Source: an uncultured Bacteroidales bacterium (GTDB taxonomy: Bacteria; Bacteroidota; Bacteroidia; Bacteroidales; F082). From it: a stretch of 35,055 nt of DNA. The stretch spans positions 1-35,055 of the forward strand of contig CAJOIS010000016.1 of the NCBI GenBank assembly GCA_905234645.1. The letters run 5' to 3'. Below, one piece after another: positions 7,582 to 15,783 of this stretch. Every line of letters starts with the position of its first letter. Positions within the stretch are counted from its first letter, which is position 1. The notes beneath the pieces were generated by a model, which saw nothing but the letters and a program-made list of their open reading frames with translations, was not told the DNA's origin and searched no databases. Made by a program: the position numbers and the translations under genes.

Positions 7582-8451
7582 TTAACGATGTTTGGCATGG
7601 AAGCAGATACCGATGGCGTTAGGCCCGCAGTGGCTTCCGATGGTAGGATTGACGGGAACGATGATGACAATCAGGTCTTCACCGAATTTCTCTTTCAGTT
7701 GGCGCTCGGCCTCGGCAGCGATGTCGAGGGCGTCAGAGTGGCCAATGACCACACGGTGGGCTTTCACGTCTTCGCCGAGTTCCTCCACATATTTTACCAA
7801 ACGGGCAATGGCTTTGGCACGGCCAGTTTCCTTACCGATGGAGACCATCTTGCCATCGTTGTCCAAATATATGATGGGACGGATGCCGATAAATCCACCC
7901 ATGGTGGCTGCCAATCCACTCACACGACCGCTGCGACGGAAGAACTTCAGGTCGTCGGCGAAGAAATACATCGGAAACTTTGGCACTTCCACTTTGGCCC
8001 ATTCCACAATTTCCTCGGCGGTCTTGCCTGCCTTGTACAAATCGGCACATTCAAGCACCACGTTGTAGGACAATGCCGTAATACCCAATGTGTCAACTTC
8101 ATAGAACTTGCGTTCGGGATACTTCTGCTTCAGCTTTTCCAATGCCTGATGCATGATGTTGAAAGTGTTAGAGGTGGCCGACGAGAAATGCACATAAATA
8201 ATGTCATTGCCAGCAGCAAATTCAGGCTCAAAATGCTGGATATAAGCCTCTTCGCTCATGGCGCTGGTGGTCGGCATGGTGCCGGCACGCAGCATGTCGT
8301 AGAACTTGTGGGAGTCGAATTCTTTGAAGTCGATGTAAGGATAAATCACCTGCTCGCCTACGGTGTAGGGCATGCTGATGAGTTTGATGTTGTATGCGGC
8401 GCACTCTTTGGGGGTGATGTCGCAATCGGTGTCGCTAAAAAAGGTCAGCAT
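7582..8451 (-). CDS. DegV family fatty-acid-binding protein, FakB-like
   Basis: FakB proteins hold a fatty acid while FakA phosphorylates its carboxylate to acyl-phosphate. 289 aa, normal for DegV. Family motifs are present: SDTDCDI at the N-terminus, MPTTSAMSEEAY (60-70), HFSSATSNTFNIM (88-100), FFRRSGRVSGLAATMGGFIGIRPII (about 170-194) and NPTIGSHCGPNAIGI with His274. The Thr/Ser/His at these places bind the fatty acid carboxylate in described FakB proteins. It starts 7 bp inside the end of the kinase gene, so the two are translationally coupled, which fits a FakA-FakB pair. Chain specificity cannot be read from the sequence. Confidence 0.88.
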   Translation of the reverse strand: MLTFFSDTDCDITPKECAAYNIKLISMPYTVGEQVIYPYIDFKEFDSHKFYDMLRAGTMPTTSAMSEEAYIQHFEPEFAAGNDIIYVHFSSATSNTFNIMHQALEKLKQKYPERKFYEVDTLGITALSYNVVLECADLYKAGKTAEEIVEWAKVEVPKFPMYFFADDLKFFRRSGRVSGLAATMGGFIGIRPIIYLDNDGKMVSIGKETGRAKAIARLVKYVEELGEDVKAHRVVIGHSDALDIAAEAERQLKEKFGEDLIVIIVPVNPTIGSHCGPNAIGICFHAKHR

Positions 8452-10082
8452 AATACAAAAATATAATCATATACCGGCTGTCTGCCGTTGTTCAACATAA
8501 TTTCAAGGTTCTTGTATTGGGTTTGCAGGTCGGCCACGAGTCTCTCGGCTTCGTCTTGTGGGACTTCCTCGCCGAAAAAGACCAGCATCACGTCGCGAGA
8601 GGCTGCACCCAGACGCTCAACGAGGGCTTTGGCGGCTTCTTCACGGTCGGGGCTGTCGGAGAGGAGTTGTTTTCCGCTGTAGCCCACATAGTCGCCCGTG
8701 TGGACGCTCACCTGCTCGCCTTCAGCATCGCGGATGGCGGTGGAGACCATGCCTGTCACCACGGATTGCATAATTTCAGTAATGCTATCTATGATATCGT
8801 CAATGTTGGGGTTGTCGCGGTCGATGTAACCGATGCCATAGTAACCTTCGCCGATGGAAGTCGACGGAAGCACGTGGATATCAGCGTTTTTATAGAGTTC
8901 GGCGGCTTGGTCAGCGGCCATCTTGATGTTCTTGTTGTTCGGGAAGACCAGGATGTGTTGCGCGTTAATGCGGGAAAAGGCATCCAAGAAGTCCTGTGTG
9001 GATGGGTTCATTGTCTGTCCGCCTTCAATCACCTCGTCGGCTCCGATTTCCCGGAAGGCGTTGATGAGACCTTTGCCCGAGGCTACCGTCACGATGCCGT
9101 ATGGCTTTGGCGGCAGCTTGAATGAGGCGTTGTTTTGGTTCACTGTTTGGTGATGCTGCAAAGTCATGTTCTCAATCTTGAGCGTCAGGAACTCGCCGAA
9201 TTGTTGGCAATAGTTGAGGATTTCGCCAGGCTTGAAGGTGTGCACATGCACTTTCACGATGGAGCCTTCGCGAAAAGCCACAACAGATTCGCCTACCTTG
9301 TTGAGATAGTCAATGATTTCTTTCTCGTCGAAGCTGTCCAAATCTACTTTGGAACGCATCAAGCGGAGCAGAAACTCAGTGCAGTAGCCGAATTCGAGCT
9401 TGCTGTTTTCGTCGAATTTATTTAATTCCACCGTCGGGACAGGTGCAGCTGCCGTAGGTTCGATTTCTTCCTGAGAAATCTTGCCGTTCAAGGCATCATT
9501 CATGCCACGGAAAATGCTCAGTAGTCCTGCACCTCCGCTGTCGACCACACCAGCGTCTTTCAGCACTTGCAACAATTCAGGCGTATGGTCAAGGGAGCTT
9601 TGCATGGACTCCAATAAGGTCTCAAAATAATGGTTGAGGTCTTGGCTGGCATCAGCACCTGCCGTACCTTCGCGCATCACGGTGATGATGGTGCCTTCGA
9701 CGGGCACTGGCACGGCTTTGTATGCCTCTGAGACAGCCGCATCCATGGCCTTTGCAAAAGCTTTTGTGTCAGCGACAATTACGCCTTGCAGGCCTTTGGT
9801 CAAGCCTGCAAAGATACGCGACAGGATCACGCCGGAATTGCCTCTTGCCCCCAATAGCATTCCTGAAGAAGCCGCCGAAGCGAGCTCTGACAGCGTTCCA
9901 AGATGGTTTTCAATGGCGTTACAGCCAGCCTTGAGGGTCATCAGCATATTGTCGCCCGTGTCGCCATCAGGGATGGGGAAGACATTCAAGTCGTTGATGA
10001 CTTTTTTGTCCTTACCCAACGACACTGCGCCTTGGCGCAACATCGCGGCGAAAGTCAGACTATCAAGTTCAATTGTTTTCAT
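8445..10082 (-). CDS. fakA: Fatty acid kinase FakA-type (DAK2 domain / YloV)
   Basis: 545 aa, the usual length for FakA/YloV. The N-terminal DhaL-like nucleotide domain has NVFPIPDGDTGDNM (33-46), whose Asp39, Asp41 and Asp44 would bind Mg-ATP, and GARGNSGVILS (78-88). The middle domain carries YCTEF (Cys234) and VKVHVHTFKPG (His279, His281), matching the zinc-binding Cys and two His of FakA. A C-terminal DegV-like domain follows (ILVFPNNKNIKMAADQAAEL, DVMLVFFGEEV). It would phosphorylate FakB-bound fatty acids in the cytoplasm. Its start overlaps the end of the exporter gene by 14 bp and its end overlaps the FakB gene by 7 bp. Known FakA proteins are mostly from Firmicutes; older annotations of this family as dihydroxyacetone kinase or Dak phosphatase are unlikely to be right. 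Confidence 0.9.
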   Translation of the reverse strand: MKTIELDSLTFAAMLRQGAVSLGKDKKVINDLNVFPIPDGDTGDNMLMTLKAGCNAIENHLGTLSELASAASSGMLLGARGNSGVILSRIFAGLTKGLQGVIVADTKAFAKAMDAAVSEAYKAVPVPVEGTIITVMREGTAGADASQDLNHYFETLLESMQSSLDHTPELLQVLKDAGVVDSGGAGLLSIFRGMNDALNGKISQEEIEPTAAAPVPTVELNKFDENSKLEFGYCTEFLLRLMRSKVDLDSFDEKEIIDYLNKVGESVVAFREGSIVKVHVHTFKPGEILNYCQQFGEFLTLKIENMTLQHHQTVNQNNASFKLPPKPYGIVTVASGKGLINAFREIGADEVIEGGQTMNPSTQDFLDAFSRINAQHILVFPNNKNIKMAADQAAELYKNADIHVLPSTSIGEGYYGIGYIDRDNPNIDDIIDSITEIMQSVVTGMVSTAIRDAEGEQVSVHTGDYVGYSGKQLLSDSPDREEAAKALVERLGAASRDVMLVFFGEEVPQDEAERLVADLQTQYKNLEIMLNNGRQPVYDYIFVLC

Positions 10083-12549
10083 TGGATTTCTTTTTCAAAA
10101 CGCTACGCTTGTACCACGGGAGCTTCATCATTTGCCAAAAAGCAAAGGGTTGTAAAGCGTAGGAAATCATTATCGTTGAAGCCATGCCGATAAGGGTGCT
10201 GAGACCGATGGACCGGATGGCGGGATGTACGGCGAAGAGGAGTGACGACACCACAATGACGAGGATAATTGCCGAGAAGGAAATGGCCACCTTATGCCAA
10301 GTGAGGATGTCGCGGTTGCCTGTCCGGGCTTGAGAGAGCAGACCTTCCATGATGAAGATGCTGTAGTCGACGCCCACACCGAAGATGAAAGTTGAGATGA
10401 TGATGCTGACGAGGTTGAACTCCAAACCGATGAGAGCCATGTAACCCTGCACCATGAACCAGCTGAGCACCATGGGAATAAACGATAGCAGCGCAGTGAT
10501 GAGGTTGTGGAACGACACCAGCAGGATGAGCAACACGAACAGTGAGGAAATCCATACAGCGATGTTGAAGTCGTCATTGATGACCTCCACCATGCTCTTG
10601 CAATAATAGAACGGCTCCAGGACAAAGGTCTTGGGGTTGAGCACCAGGGCGTCGGTGACGATGTCCTTTTCGTCGAAATTCATGGAGACGTCGGTGAACA
10701 CCATGTATTGGTTGTCGGCGTTGCATTCTATGAAGTTGCCGAGCAGGTTCTCAGGCACCACACCACTTTCCAGCAGTGAGGCAGGCTCGTAATCGGCGTT
10801 AAGCAGCTCTTTGAATTCATAGAACATCATGGGGTCGAGGCCGAAGTCAAGAGCACCTTTGTCCACCATGCGGATGGCTTCATTTTTTCGTTCATCGGTC
10901 CAATATGCGTTCCATGCGGCAATGCGTTGCTCTTGGTCTCTCATGGTAACAAAGAGCTTGGGAATCAAGTCGGTATAGGAATGGACTACGCCCTGCTTTT
11001 TTAGTGAATCCAACTTGATCATCAGCGATTTATCGGCTTCCAAAGCGTCGTCGATGTTGGTACTGACGGTGGCAAAATAAAGGTGATAAAAGCCGTCGTT
11101 GTTCTTTTCATTGAAGAGGCTTTCTGCGGTCACTTCTTCGGGTGAGTTATAGTCGAGGTTGCGCAAGTCGCTGTCAAATTGCACCTTGGGTGAAAAGACG
11201 ATGCCTACAACGATGATAATCGCTATCAGTACGAGGAACCACGGTTTGCGGTCGAACGGTAAGTTGTTAAGGCGTGAGATGCGGCGGAAGGTCTTGCCGT
11301 CGGCATTGGCATTGCGCTTGGGTAGGAAATGCGGCAGGAAGATGAGGGCAAACAATGTGCTACCCAACAAAGAAAAAGAGGCGAACATGCCAAAGTCGCG
11401 AAGCAGGTCGCTGTCGGTGAAGAGTAGGCTGCAGAAGGCGCCTACCGTGGTGATGCACCCCAAAAACACGGGTGTCGACTCGTCCAGAAGTAACTTTTCG
11501 GGGTCACCCACAAAGAAATGATGGATAAGCACATGCAAGCAATAGCTAATGCCCACACCCAAAACGATGGCACCCAATCCCAATGCCATCAGCGACATGC
11601 CGCCTTTGATCCAATAGATGCAGGCGAGCGAGAACGCTACGCCGTAGAATATGGGCAACAACAGTTTCCAGATGAAAGGGAAGCTTCTGAAGCAAAGCCC
11701 GATAAGTATCAGAATCAAGACGATAGAAATGCCCACTGTCACCACAAGGTCTGATTTGATGCGACCGGCATTGGATACACTGCCGATGGGGTCGCCATGG
11801 GCGTAGACTTTCACGTCGGGATGTGAAGTCTCAAATTCTTTTTGGGCGCGTTCCAACATACGGCTGAATGCGGTGGATGACCGAGAGTCGAGCGAGCGGA
11901 AGGCAGGGGCAAGGTAGGCCAAGGCCACGGTACTGTCGGGGCAGAAGAGGTGACCGTCGATGATGTTGAAATTCCCGATGGCACCTTCCATGGCGTCTCC
12001 GATGACGGCTTGGCGCAGGTTGAGCGGGTCGTAGGCGATGGCTTGGGTGATGTCGCCCGTCTCGTCTTCCATCATCTGCTCATAGTTAACCCACATCTGT
12101 TTTTCCACGGCCTCGGGCTGCAAGGCAGCTTCAAAGGCAGAATAAGCCGAGGTGTCTACAAAGGAGGGCAAATGTTCCAGCACGAAATCCAATCCATTGA
12201 TGGCCAACTCGGGCTCCATTTTGTATAGAACGTTGGAAATGAAATGGTTCGACGAGTCTTTCTCGAAAAGGAAATCGATAAATTCATCCATTCGCTCACA
12301 CAGTGTTATGGGCGATAATGGTTCGTCAGCCGAGGTCACTTGGAGGTAAATCTTGTCTTTCAATTCGATGGAACTGAAGGCTAGTTGACTCTCGACGCTT
12401 GAAGAGGGAAGCAACTTGGAGATGTCTTCTTCGTAGGTGAGTTTAAGTCCAAAGAAAAGGAAGAGGAATGAAGTGATTGCCAATACAATATACATCAGCG
12501 GTTTATGGTTGCTGAAGTAACGGTATAGGGGCAAAAATATCTTGTGCAT
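10069..12549 (-). CDS. MMPL/RND superfamily lipid exporter
   Basis: 826 aa inner-membrane protein with the duplicated MMPL plan. TM1 (about 18-38) is followed by a large periplasmic loop and a five-helix bundle (VTVGISIVLILILIGLCF … LMALGLGAIVLGVGISY … ALIFLPHF). A second N-terminal-type helix (WFLVLIAIIIVVGIVF), a second loop and a second bundle (IAVWISSLFVLLILLVSF … IIISTFIFGVGVDYSIFI … ILVIVVSSLLF) follow. The GxxxD-containing helices (GVGISY, GVGVDYS) are where proton-relay residues lie in this superfamily. MMPL proteins export lipids and glycolipids, and COG4258-type members occur in aryl-polyene/flexirubin clusters with LolA-like proteins. It is the first gene of the cluster, coupled to fakA by a 14-bp overlap, so it probably exports the cluster's product. 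The product itself is unknown. Confidence 0.85.
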   Translation of the reverse strand: MHKIFLPLYRYFSNHKPLMYIVLAITSFLFLFFGLKLTYEEDISKLLPSSSVESQLAFSSIELKDKIYLQVTSADEPLSPITLCERMDEFIDFLFEKDSSNHFISNVLYKMEPELAINGLDFVLEHLPSFVDTSAYSAFEAALQPEAVEKQMWVNYEQMMEDETGDITQAIAYDPLNLRQAVIGDAMEGAIGNFNIIDGHLFCPDSTVALAYLAPAFRSLDSRSSTAFSRMLERAQKEFETSHPDVKVYAHGDPIGSVSNAGRIKSDLVVTVGISIVLILILIGLCFRSFPFIWKLLLPIFYGVAFSLACIYWIKGGMSLMALGLGAIVLGVGISYCLHVLIHHFFVGDPEKLLLDESTPVFLGCITTVGAFCSLLFTDSDLLRDFGMFASFSLLGSTLFALIFLPHFLPKRNANADGKTFRRISRLNNLPFDRKPWFLVLIAIIIVVGIVFSPKVQFDSDLRNLDYNSPEEVTAESLFNEKNNDGFYHLYFATVSTNIDDALEADKSLMIKLDSLKKQGVVHSYTDLIPKLFVTMRDQEQRIAAWNAYWTDERKNEAIRMVDKGALDFGLDPMMFYEFKELLNADYEPASLLESGVVPENLLGNFIECNADNQYMVFTDVSMNFDEKDIVTDALVLNPKTFVLEPFYYCKSMVEVINDDFNIAVWISSLFVLLILLVSFHNLITALLSFIPMVLSWFMVQGYMALIGLEFNLVSIIISTFIFGVGVDYSIFIMEGLLSQARTGNRDILTWHKVAISFSAIILVIVVSSLLFAVHPAIRSIGLSTLIGMASTIMISYALQPFAFWQMMKLPWYKRSVLKKKSNENN

Positions 12550-12571
12550 GGAAACGCTTTGAATAAAAATA

Positions 12572-12579
12572 CAAAAGTA
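12572..12579 (-). promoter_or_regulatory. Putative -7 element of the acyl-activation operon
   Basis: On the minus strand, TACTTTTG (consensus TAnnTTTG) lies 22 nt before the exporter ATG at 12549. No good TTTG is seen at the expected distance upstream, so support is partial. No other promoter is evident further down the operon. Confidence 0.4.
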
Positions 12580-12623
12580 CGGCTATTTTTTCAATATTTG
12601 GGTTATTCTTTGCATTTCAACCC

Positions 12624-12661
12624 AAAAAAGCCAAGGCGTTTTTCTGCCTTGGCTTTTTTTT
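12624..12661 (-). terminator. Strong intrinsic terminator after secG (bidirectional in form)
   Basis: Stem AAGCCAAGGC / GCCTTGGCTT (about 12628-12655) has an 8-nt loop, with A-runs on the left and T-runs on the right, so it would work on either strand. It lies 20 nt after the secG stop and separates secG from the exporter operon. Confidence 0.9.
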
Positions 12662-12681
12662 TGAGGGACTTTGTATGCGCC

Positions 12682-13014
12682 TTATTCTTGTTCAGCTGAA
12701 GCTGGAGTATCCATCGTAGCGGCAGGAGCGCTAGGTAGCATGGCTTCGACTTGTGAACTGACTTCACTCTTCGGAGTGCCTTCCTTTGAGTTTTTCGGCA
12801 GGGTGATGCTCGAAATCAGGCAGAGCACAACCAGGATGCCACCCATTGTCCATGTGGCTTTCTCAAGGAAATCGGTCGTCTGACGAACGCCCATCATCTG
12901 GTTGGCACCACCGAAGTTGGACACCAAACCACCACCTTTTGAGTTCTGAACCAGAACGATCAATGCCAATAACACGCTGACAATCAGGATTAAAATTACT
13001 ATTAAAGTGTACAT
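12682..13014 (-). CDS. secG: Protein translocase subunit SecG
   Basis: 110 aa. SecG assists SecYE at the inner membrane. It has two membrane helices (about 1-21 and 56-73) separated by the typical loop QNSKGGGLVSNFGGANQMMGVRQTTDFLEKATW. The C-terminal tail is hydrophilic and Ala/Pro/Ser-rich, longer than in E. coli but common in Bacteroidota. It starts 2 nt after the TPR gene stop, so it is the last gene of the sigma-54 activator, lptE, TPR, secG transcript and is followed by a strong terminator. Confidence 0.95.
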   Translation of the reverse strand: MYTLIVILILIVSVLLALIVLVQNSKGGGLVSNFGGANQMMGVRQTTDFLEKATWTMGGILVVLCLISSITLPKNSKEGTPKSEVSSQVEAMLPSAPAATMDTPASAEQE

Positions 13015-13016
13015 GT

Positions 13017-13838
13017 TTATTGATTTAATGTTTGACTTTCTTGTATCCTTTCAATTTGGGCTGCAAAATAACGACTTTTTTTTGGATATTTCAAGCCTAA
13101 TTTTTCATAAATTGATATTGCCTTCTCAAAATACCCTTGTTTTTCATAGATTTTCGCCAGGGTCTCACTCACGATGTTCTCCTGGTCGATGATGCTGTTT
13201 TGCGCCACCGATATGGGGTTGTAGAACTCCGCTTTTGGACGCGAAATGCTCGGATTCTCAAGGATAAACTTGTCTATCAATTCTTTACGAGACAGTTTCT
13301 TCGGAGCAGGCTGCTCGGTCTCTTTCTTTTGCTTTTCTTCTTCGATTTGTTTCAGGCGGTTGGCGATGATGGCTTTCAGTTCGTCGAGCGACTTGCGCTT
13401 TTCATCGAGCAAGGCCATCTCGGCGGAGAGCTCTTCGTGGCTACCGCTGAGGTCGATCTCGGGGATGATGAACACCTTTTCATGGATGATGCCGCAGTTT
13501 TGCTCTTCTTTGGCTTCGATGGTCTCGATGTTGGAGAAGACGTTGTCGGCCGGGGCGGCTTCGTCGGGTAGGGTGGGGATGTCAGGCTCGCTTTCAAAAC
13601 GGTGCTTGGCAATCAAAGTGAACAGACGCAACTTGTCACGGTTGGGCATGATGGCCGCTGTGTGTCTCAGCTGGCTGTCGTAACGCTTGTCGTCGGTGTT
13701 CTGGTAAGCGATGGCCAAAAGCGCTTGCCCGATGGCAAAATAGGGATGCTCCGCCACCAAAGCCTCCATCTCCTGCACCGCGTTGCCTTTCAGCAGCTCC
13801 GGCCTCATCATGTATCCTATCAGTTGCTTGCTGTCCAT
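13017..13838 (-). CDS. TPR-containing protein of the lptE-secG locus
   Basis: 273 aa with no signal peptide or membrane helix. The N-terminal half (LIGYMMRPELLKGNAVQEMEALVAEHPYF…) has TPR-like helices. A charged coiled-coil segment (about 140-178, rich in E, K and Q) follows, then a conserved C-terminal block SRKELIDKFILENPSISRPKAEFYNP. One clear TPR motif comes last (SETLAKIYEKQGYFEKAISIYEKLGLKYP). Genes of this type lie between lptE and secG in other Bacteroidales, which supports orthology, but no biochemical role is established that I know of. Confidence 0.75.
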   Translation of the reverse strand: MDSKQLIGYMMRPELLKGNAVQEMEALVAEHPYFAIGQALLAIAYQNTDDKRYDSQLRHTAAIMPNRDKLRLFTLIAKHRFESEPDIPTLPDEAAPADNVFSNIETIEAKEEQNCGIIHEKVFIIPEIDLSGSHEELSAEMALLDEKRKSLDELKAIIANRLKQIEEEKQKKETEQPAPKKLSRKELIDKFILENPSISRPKAEFYNPISVAQNSIIDQENIVSETLAKIYEKQGYFEKAISIYEKLGLKYPKKSRYFAAQIERIQESQTLNQ

Positions 13839-13901
13839 CTCTTCAGTTGTTCGGTTGTTCAGTTATTCATTATTTCGCATTCATTATTTCGCATTTATTA
13901 A

Positions 13902-14411
13902 TTACCAGTTTACCAATGCTTTATTGAATATATCCTCCACCAGCTGCTCTATGATTGTCGCTGTCAGCGACTCCTGCACCGAGTTCAGGTCTTGGTCGCT
14001 AGGGTAGTCTTCGTAGCGAGAGAAGTTCTGCTCAAAGTCTTTTGTGTCATCGATGCGGTTGCTGAACCTTACCCTCACTGTGATGGTGAGGCGGTTCATG
14101 GCGGCGGTCTGTCCCGAGGTGATGGCCACGGGCATGGTCTTGTAGTCGGTGATTTCGCCCTCAAAGGCGAGGTCGCCGCCCGTTTCCACCATGTCCAAGG
14201 TGGTTTGGTTGGTCATGGCATCACGCAAGGCGTTAGTGAAGTTGTTGCTCAACAGCGGGTTGACGAGCTGGGCGTGGTTCGGGAAGTAGTCCACCGAGAC
14301 GGTCTTGGCCTCCGCGGGTATCGACGCGCCCGAGAAGGAATAGATGCCGCAGCCGTGGCAGACAAAGGCCAAAGCCAACACTAGAACCATTATTTTCGCC
14401 TTGCTCCTCAT
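13902..14411 (-). CDS. lptE: LPS-assembly lipoprotein LptE
   Basis: 169 aa. A signal peptide ends in a lipobox (AFVCHGC, Cys21), so it should be anchored in the outer membrane. The mature part fits the Bacteroidota LptE family: YSFSGASIPAEAKTVSVDYFPN, then LSNNFTNALRDAMTNQTTLDMV and a C-terminal SVQESLTATIIEQLVEDIFNKALVNW. LptE plugs LptD during lipopolysaccharide insertion. It overlaps the sigma-54 activator stop by 4 bp (14408-14411). The 63-nt spacer to the TPR gene is made of repeated words such as GTTGTTC and TTTCGCATT. Confidence 0.88.
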   Translation of the reverse strand: MRSKAKIMVLVLALAFVCHGCGIYSFSGASIPAEAKTVSVDYFPNHAQLVNPLLSNNFTNALRDAMTNQTTLDMVETGGDLAFEGEITDYKTMPVAITSGQTAAMNRLTITVRVRFSNRIDDTKDFEQNFSRYEDYPSDQDLNSVQESLTATIIEQLVEDIFNKALVNW

Positions 14412-15649
14412 AGGTTTATGCCATATTCGTTGATTTTTCTATATAAGGTGCGTTCGCTGATGCCCAAGGCTTTGGCGGCATCCTTGCGCTTGCCCCTGTG
14501 GGCTTCCAATGCCTTGATAATCATCTCTTTTTCGTGATGTTCGAGAGAGAGTGTTTCGGGCGTTGAGCCTGTCGAGACGACCCCATAGTGCGCCTCTTCG
14601 GCGGGGACGAACTCGGTGAATTCCTGCTCGTTGACCTCAGGTTCGTTTTGGCTGACGCGCGTCACCACGGTGTCGCCGATTTGCGTTACAGGGTTGGTTT
14701 GCACATAGCCTTGTTCCATAGGCTGGCCGCCCGTTATGTTGTTGACTTGGGCGCGCAGTTCGGCGATGTCTTTCTTCATGTCGAAGAGCACGCGGTAGAG
14801 CAAGTCGCGCTCCGACATGCCCTCGGGCGTGTCTTCGCGCGGCAACAGCACAGGCAAGTTGCTCTGCACCCTGATGGGCAGGTATTTCGCCAGAGTCTCC
14901 GCCGTGATGTTGCGCTCGGTTTCCATGATGGAGATCTGCTCGGTGACGTTCTTCAGCTGGCGCACATTGCCGTCCCAGCGGTAGTTTTCCATCATCTTCA
15001 ACGCATCGGGTGTCATGGTGATGGCGGGGATGTGGTTGCGCTCGGCGAAGTCGGCAGCGAACTTGCGGAAGAGCAGCGGGATGTCGCCTTTCCTCTCGCG
15101 CAAGGCGGGGATATGAATCGGGATGGTATTCAACCTATAATATAAATCCTCGCGGAAACGGCCTCGTTCAATAGCTACGGGCAGGTCGACGTTGGTGGCA
15201 GCCACGATTCTCACGTCGGTCTTCATCACCTTGCTGCCGCCCACGCGGATGAACTCGCCATTTTCGAGCACACGCAACAATCTGGCTTGTGTGGAGAGAG
15301 GCAACTCGCCAACTTCGTCCAAAAACAAGGTGCCTTTGTCGGCGATCTCGAAGTAACCTTTACGTTCACCAATGGCACCAGTGAAGGCACCTTTTTCGTG
15401 GCCGAATAGCTCAGAGTCAATGGTGCCCTCGGGGATGGCGCCACAGTTAACGGCGAAGTATTGTCCGTGCTTGCGGGCACTGTTTTGGTGGATGATCTTC
15501 GGGAACACGTCCTTACCCGTGCCGCTCTCGCCCGTGATGAGCACGGTGAGGTCGGTGGCGGCCACTTGCGCCGCGATGGTGATGGCGCGGTCGAGCTCAG
15601 GGTCGGTGCCGATGATTCCGAAAGTCCGTTTTATTGCTTGAACATCCAT
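14408..15649 (-). CDS. Sigma-54-dependent transcriptional activator without receiver domain
   Basis: 413 aa. The AAA+ domain starts almost at the N-terminus: Walker A GESGTGKD, the sigma-54 contact loop GAFTGA, Walker B GTLFLDE, then FREDLYYRLNTIPIHIPALRER. A C-terminal Fis-type helix-turn-helix follows (KRKDAAKALGISERTLYRKINEYGI). No sensory or receiver domain is present, so activity must be controlled in another way. In Bacteroidota this gene commonly precedes lptE. The linker between the two domains (encoded around 14564-14580) contains the same TGAGCCTGTCGA word as the intergenic repeats at 7514 and 18332. The repeat is therefore read in frame as STGSTPE and appears tolerated in the flexible linker. 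Confidence 0.9.
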   Translation of the reverse strand: MDVQAIKRTFGIIGTDPELDRAITIAAQVAATDLTVLITGESGTGKDVFPKIIHQNSARKHGQYFAVNCGAIPEGTIDSELFGHEKGAFTGAIGERKGYFEIADKGTLFLDEVGELPLSTQARLLRVLENGEFIRVGGSKVMKTDVRIVAATNVDLPVAIERGRFREDLYYRLNTIPIHIPALRERKGDIPLLFRKFAADFAERNHIPAITMTPDALKMMENYRWDGNVRQLKNVTEQISIMETERNITAETLAKYLPIRVQSNLPVLLPREDTPEGMSERDLLYRVLFDMKKDIAELRAQVNNITGGQPMEQGYVQTNPVTQIGDTVVTRVSQNEPEVNEQEFTEFVPAEEAHYGVVSTGSTPETLSLEHHEKEMIIKALEAHRGKRKDAAKALGISERTLYRKINEYGINL

Positions 15650-15783
15650 AGTTTTTTTAATTTGGAATTCGGAATGCTGAATTTGGAAATCGAAGATTCA
15701 ACGCAGTTAATGTCGCGATGCGACGCTGGGCTTTGCTCTATTCCGCATTCATAATTCCGCATTCATAATTCCGCATTCCGCAT
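15650..15783. repeat. Intergenic repeat: hairpin core with GCATTC-word arms
   Basis: The pheT-activator spacer contains a 28-nt sequence (15709-15736) found identically at 23093-23120. Its centre GTCGC-gat-GCGAC can fold. The left side carries GGAATGCTGAAT-like words and the right side three copies of ATTCCGCATTC-like words, partly complementary to the left. No gene is present. Confidence 0.7.

Noticed and set aside
7588..8466. Plus-strand open frame of 292 codons over the DegV gene
   Set aside because: Exact shadow of the FakB-like gene, with no recognisable domain.
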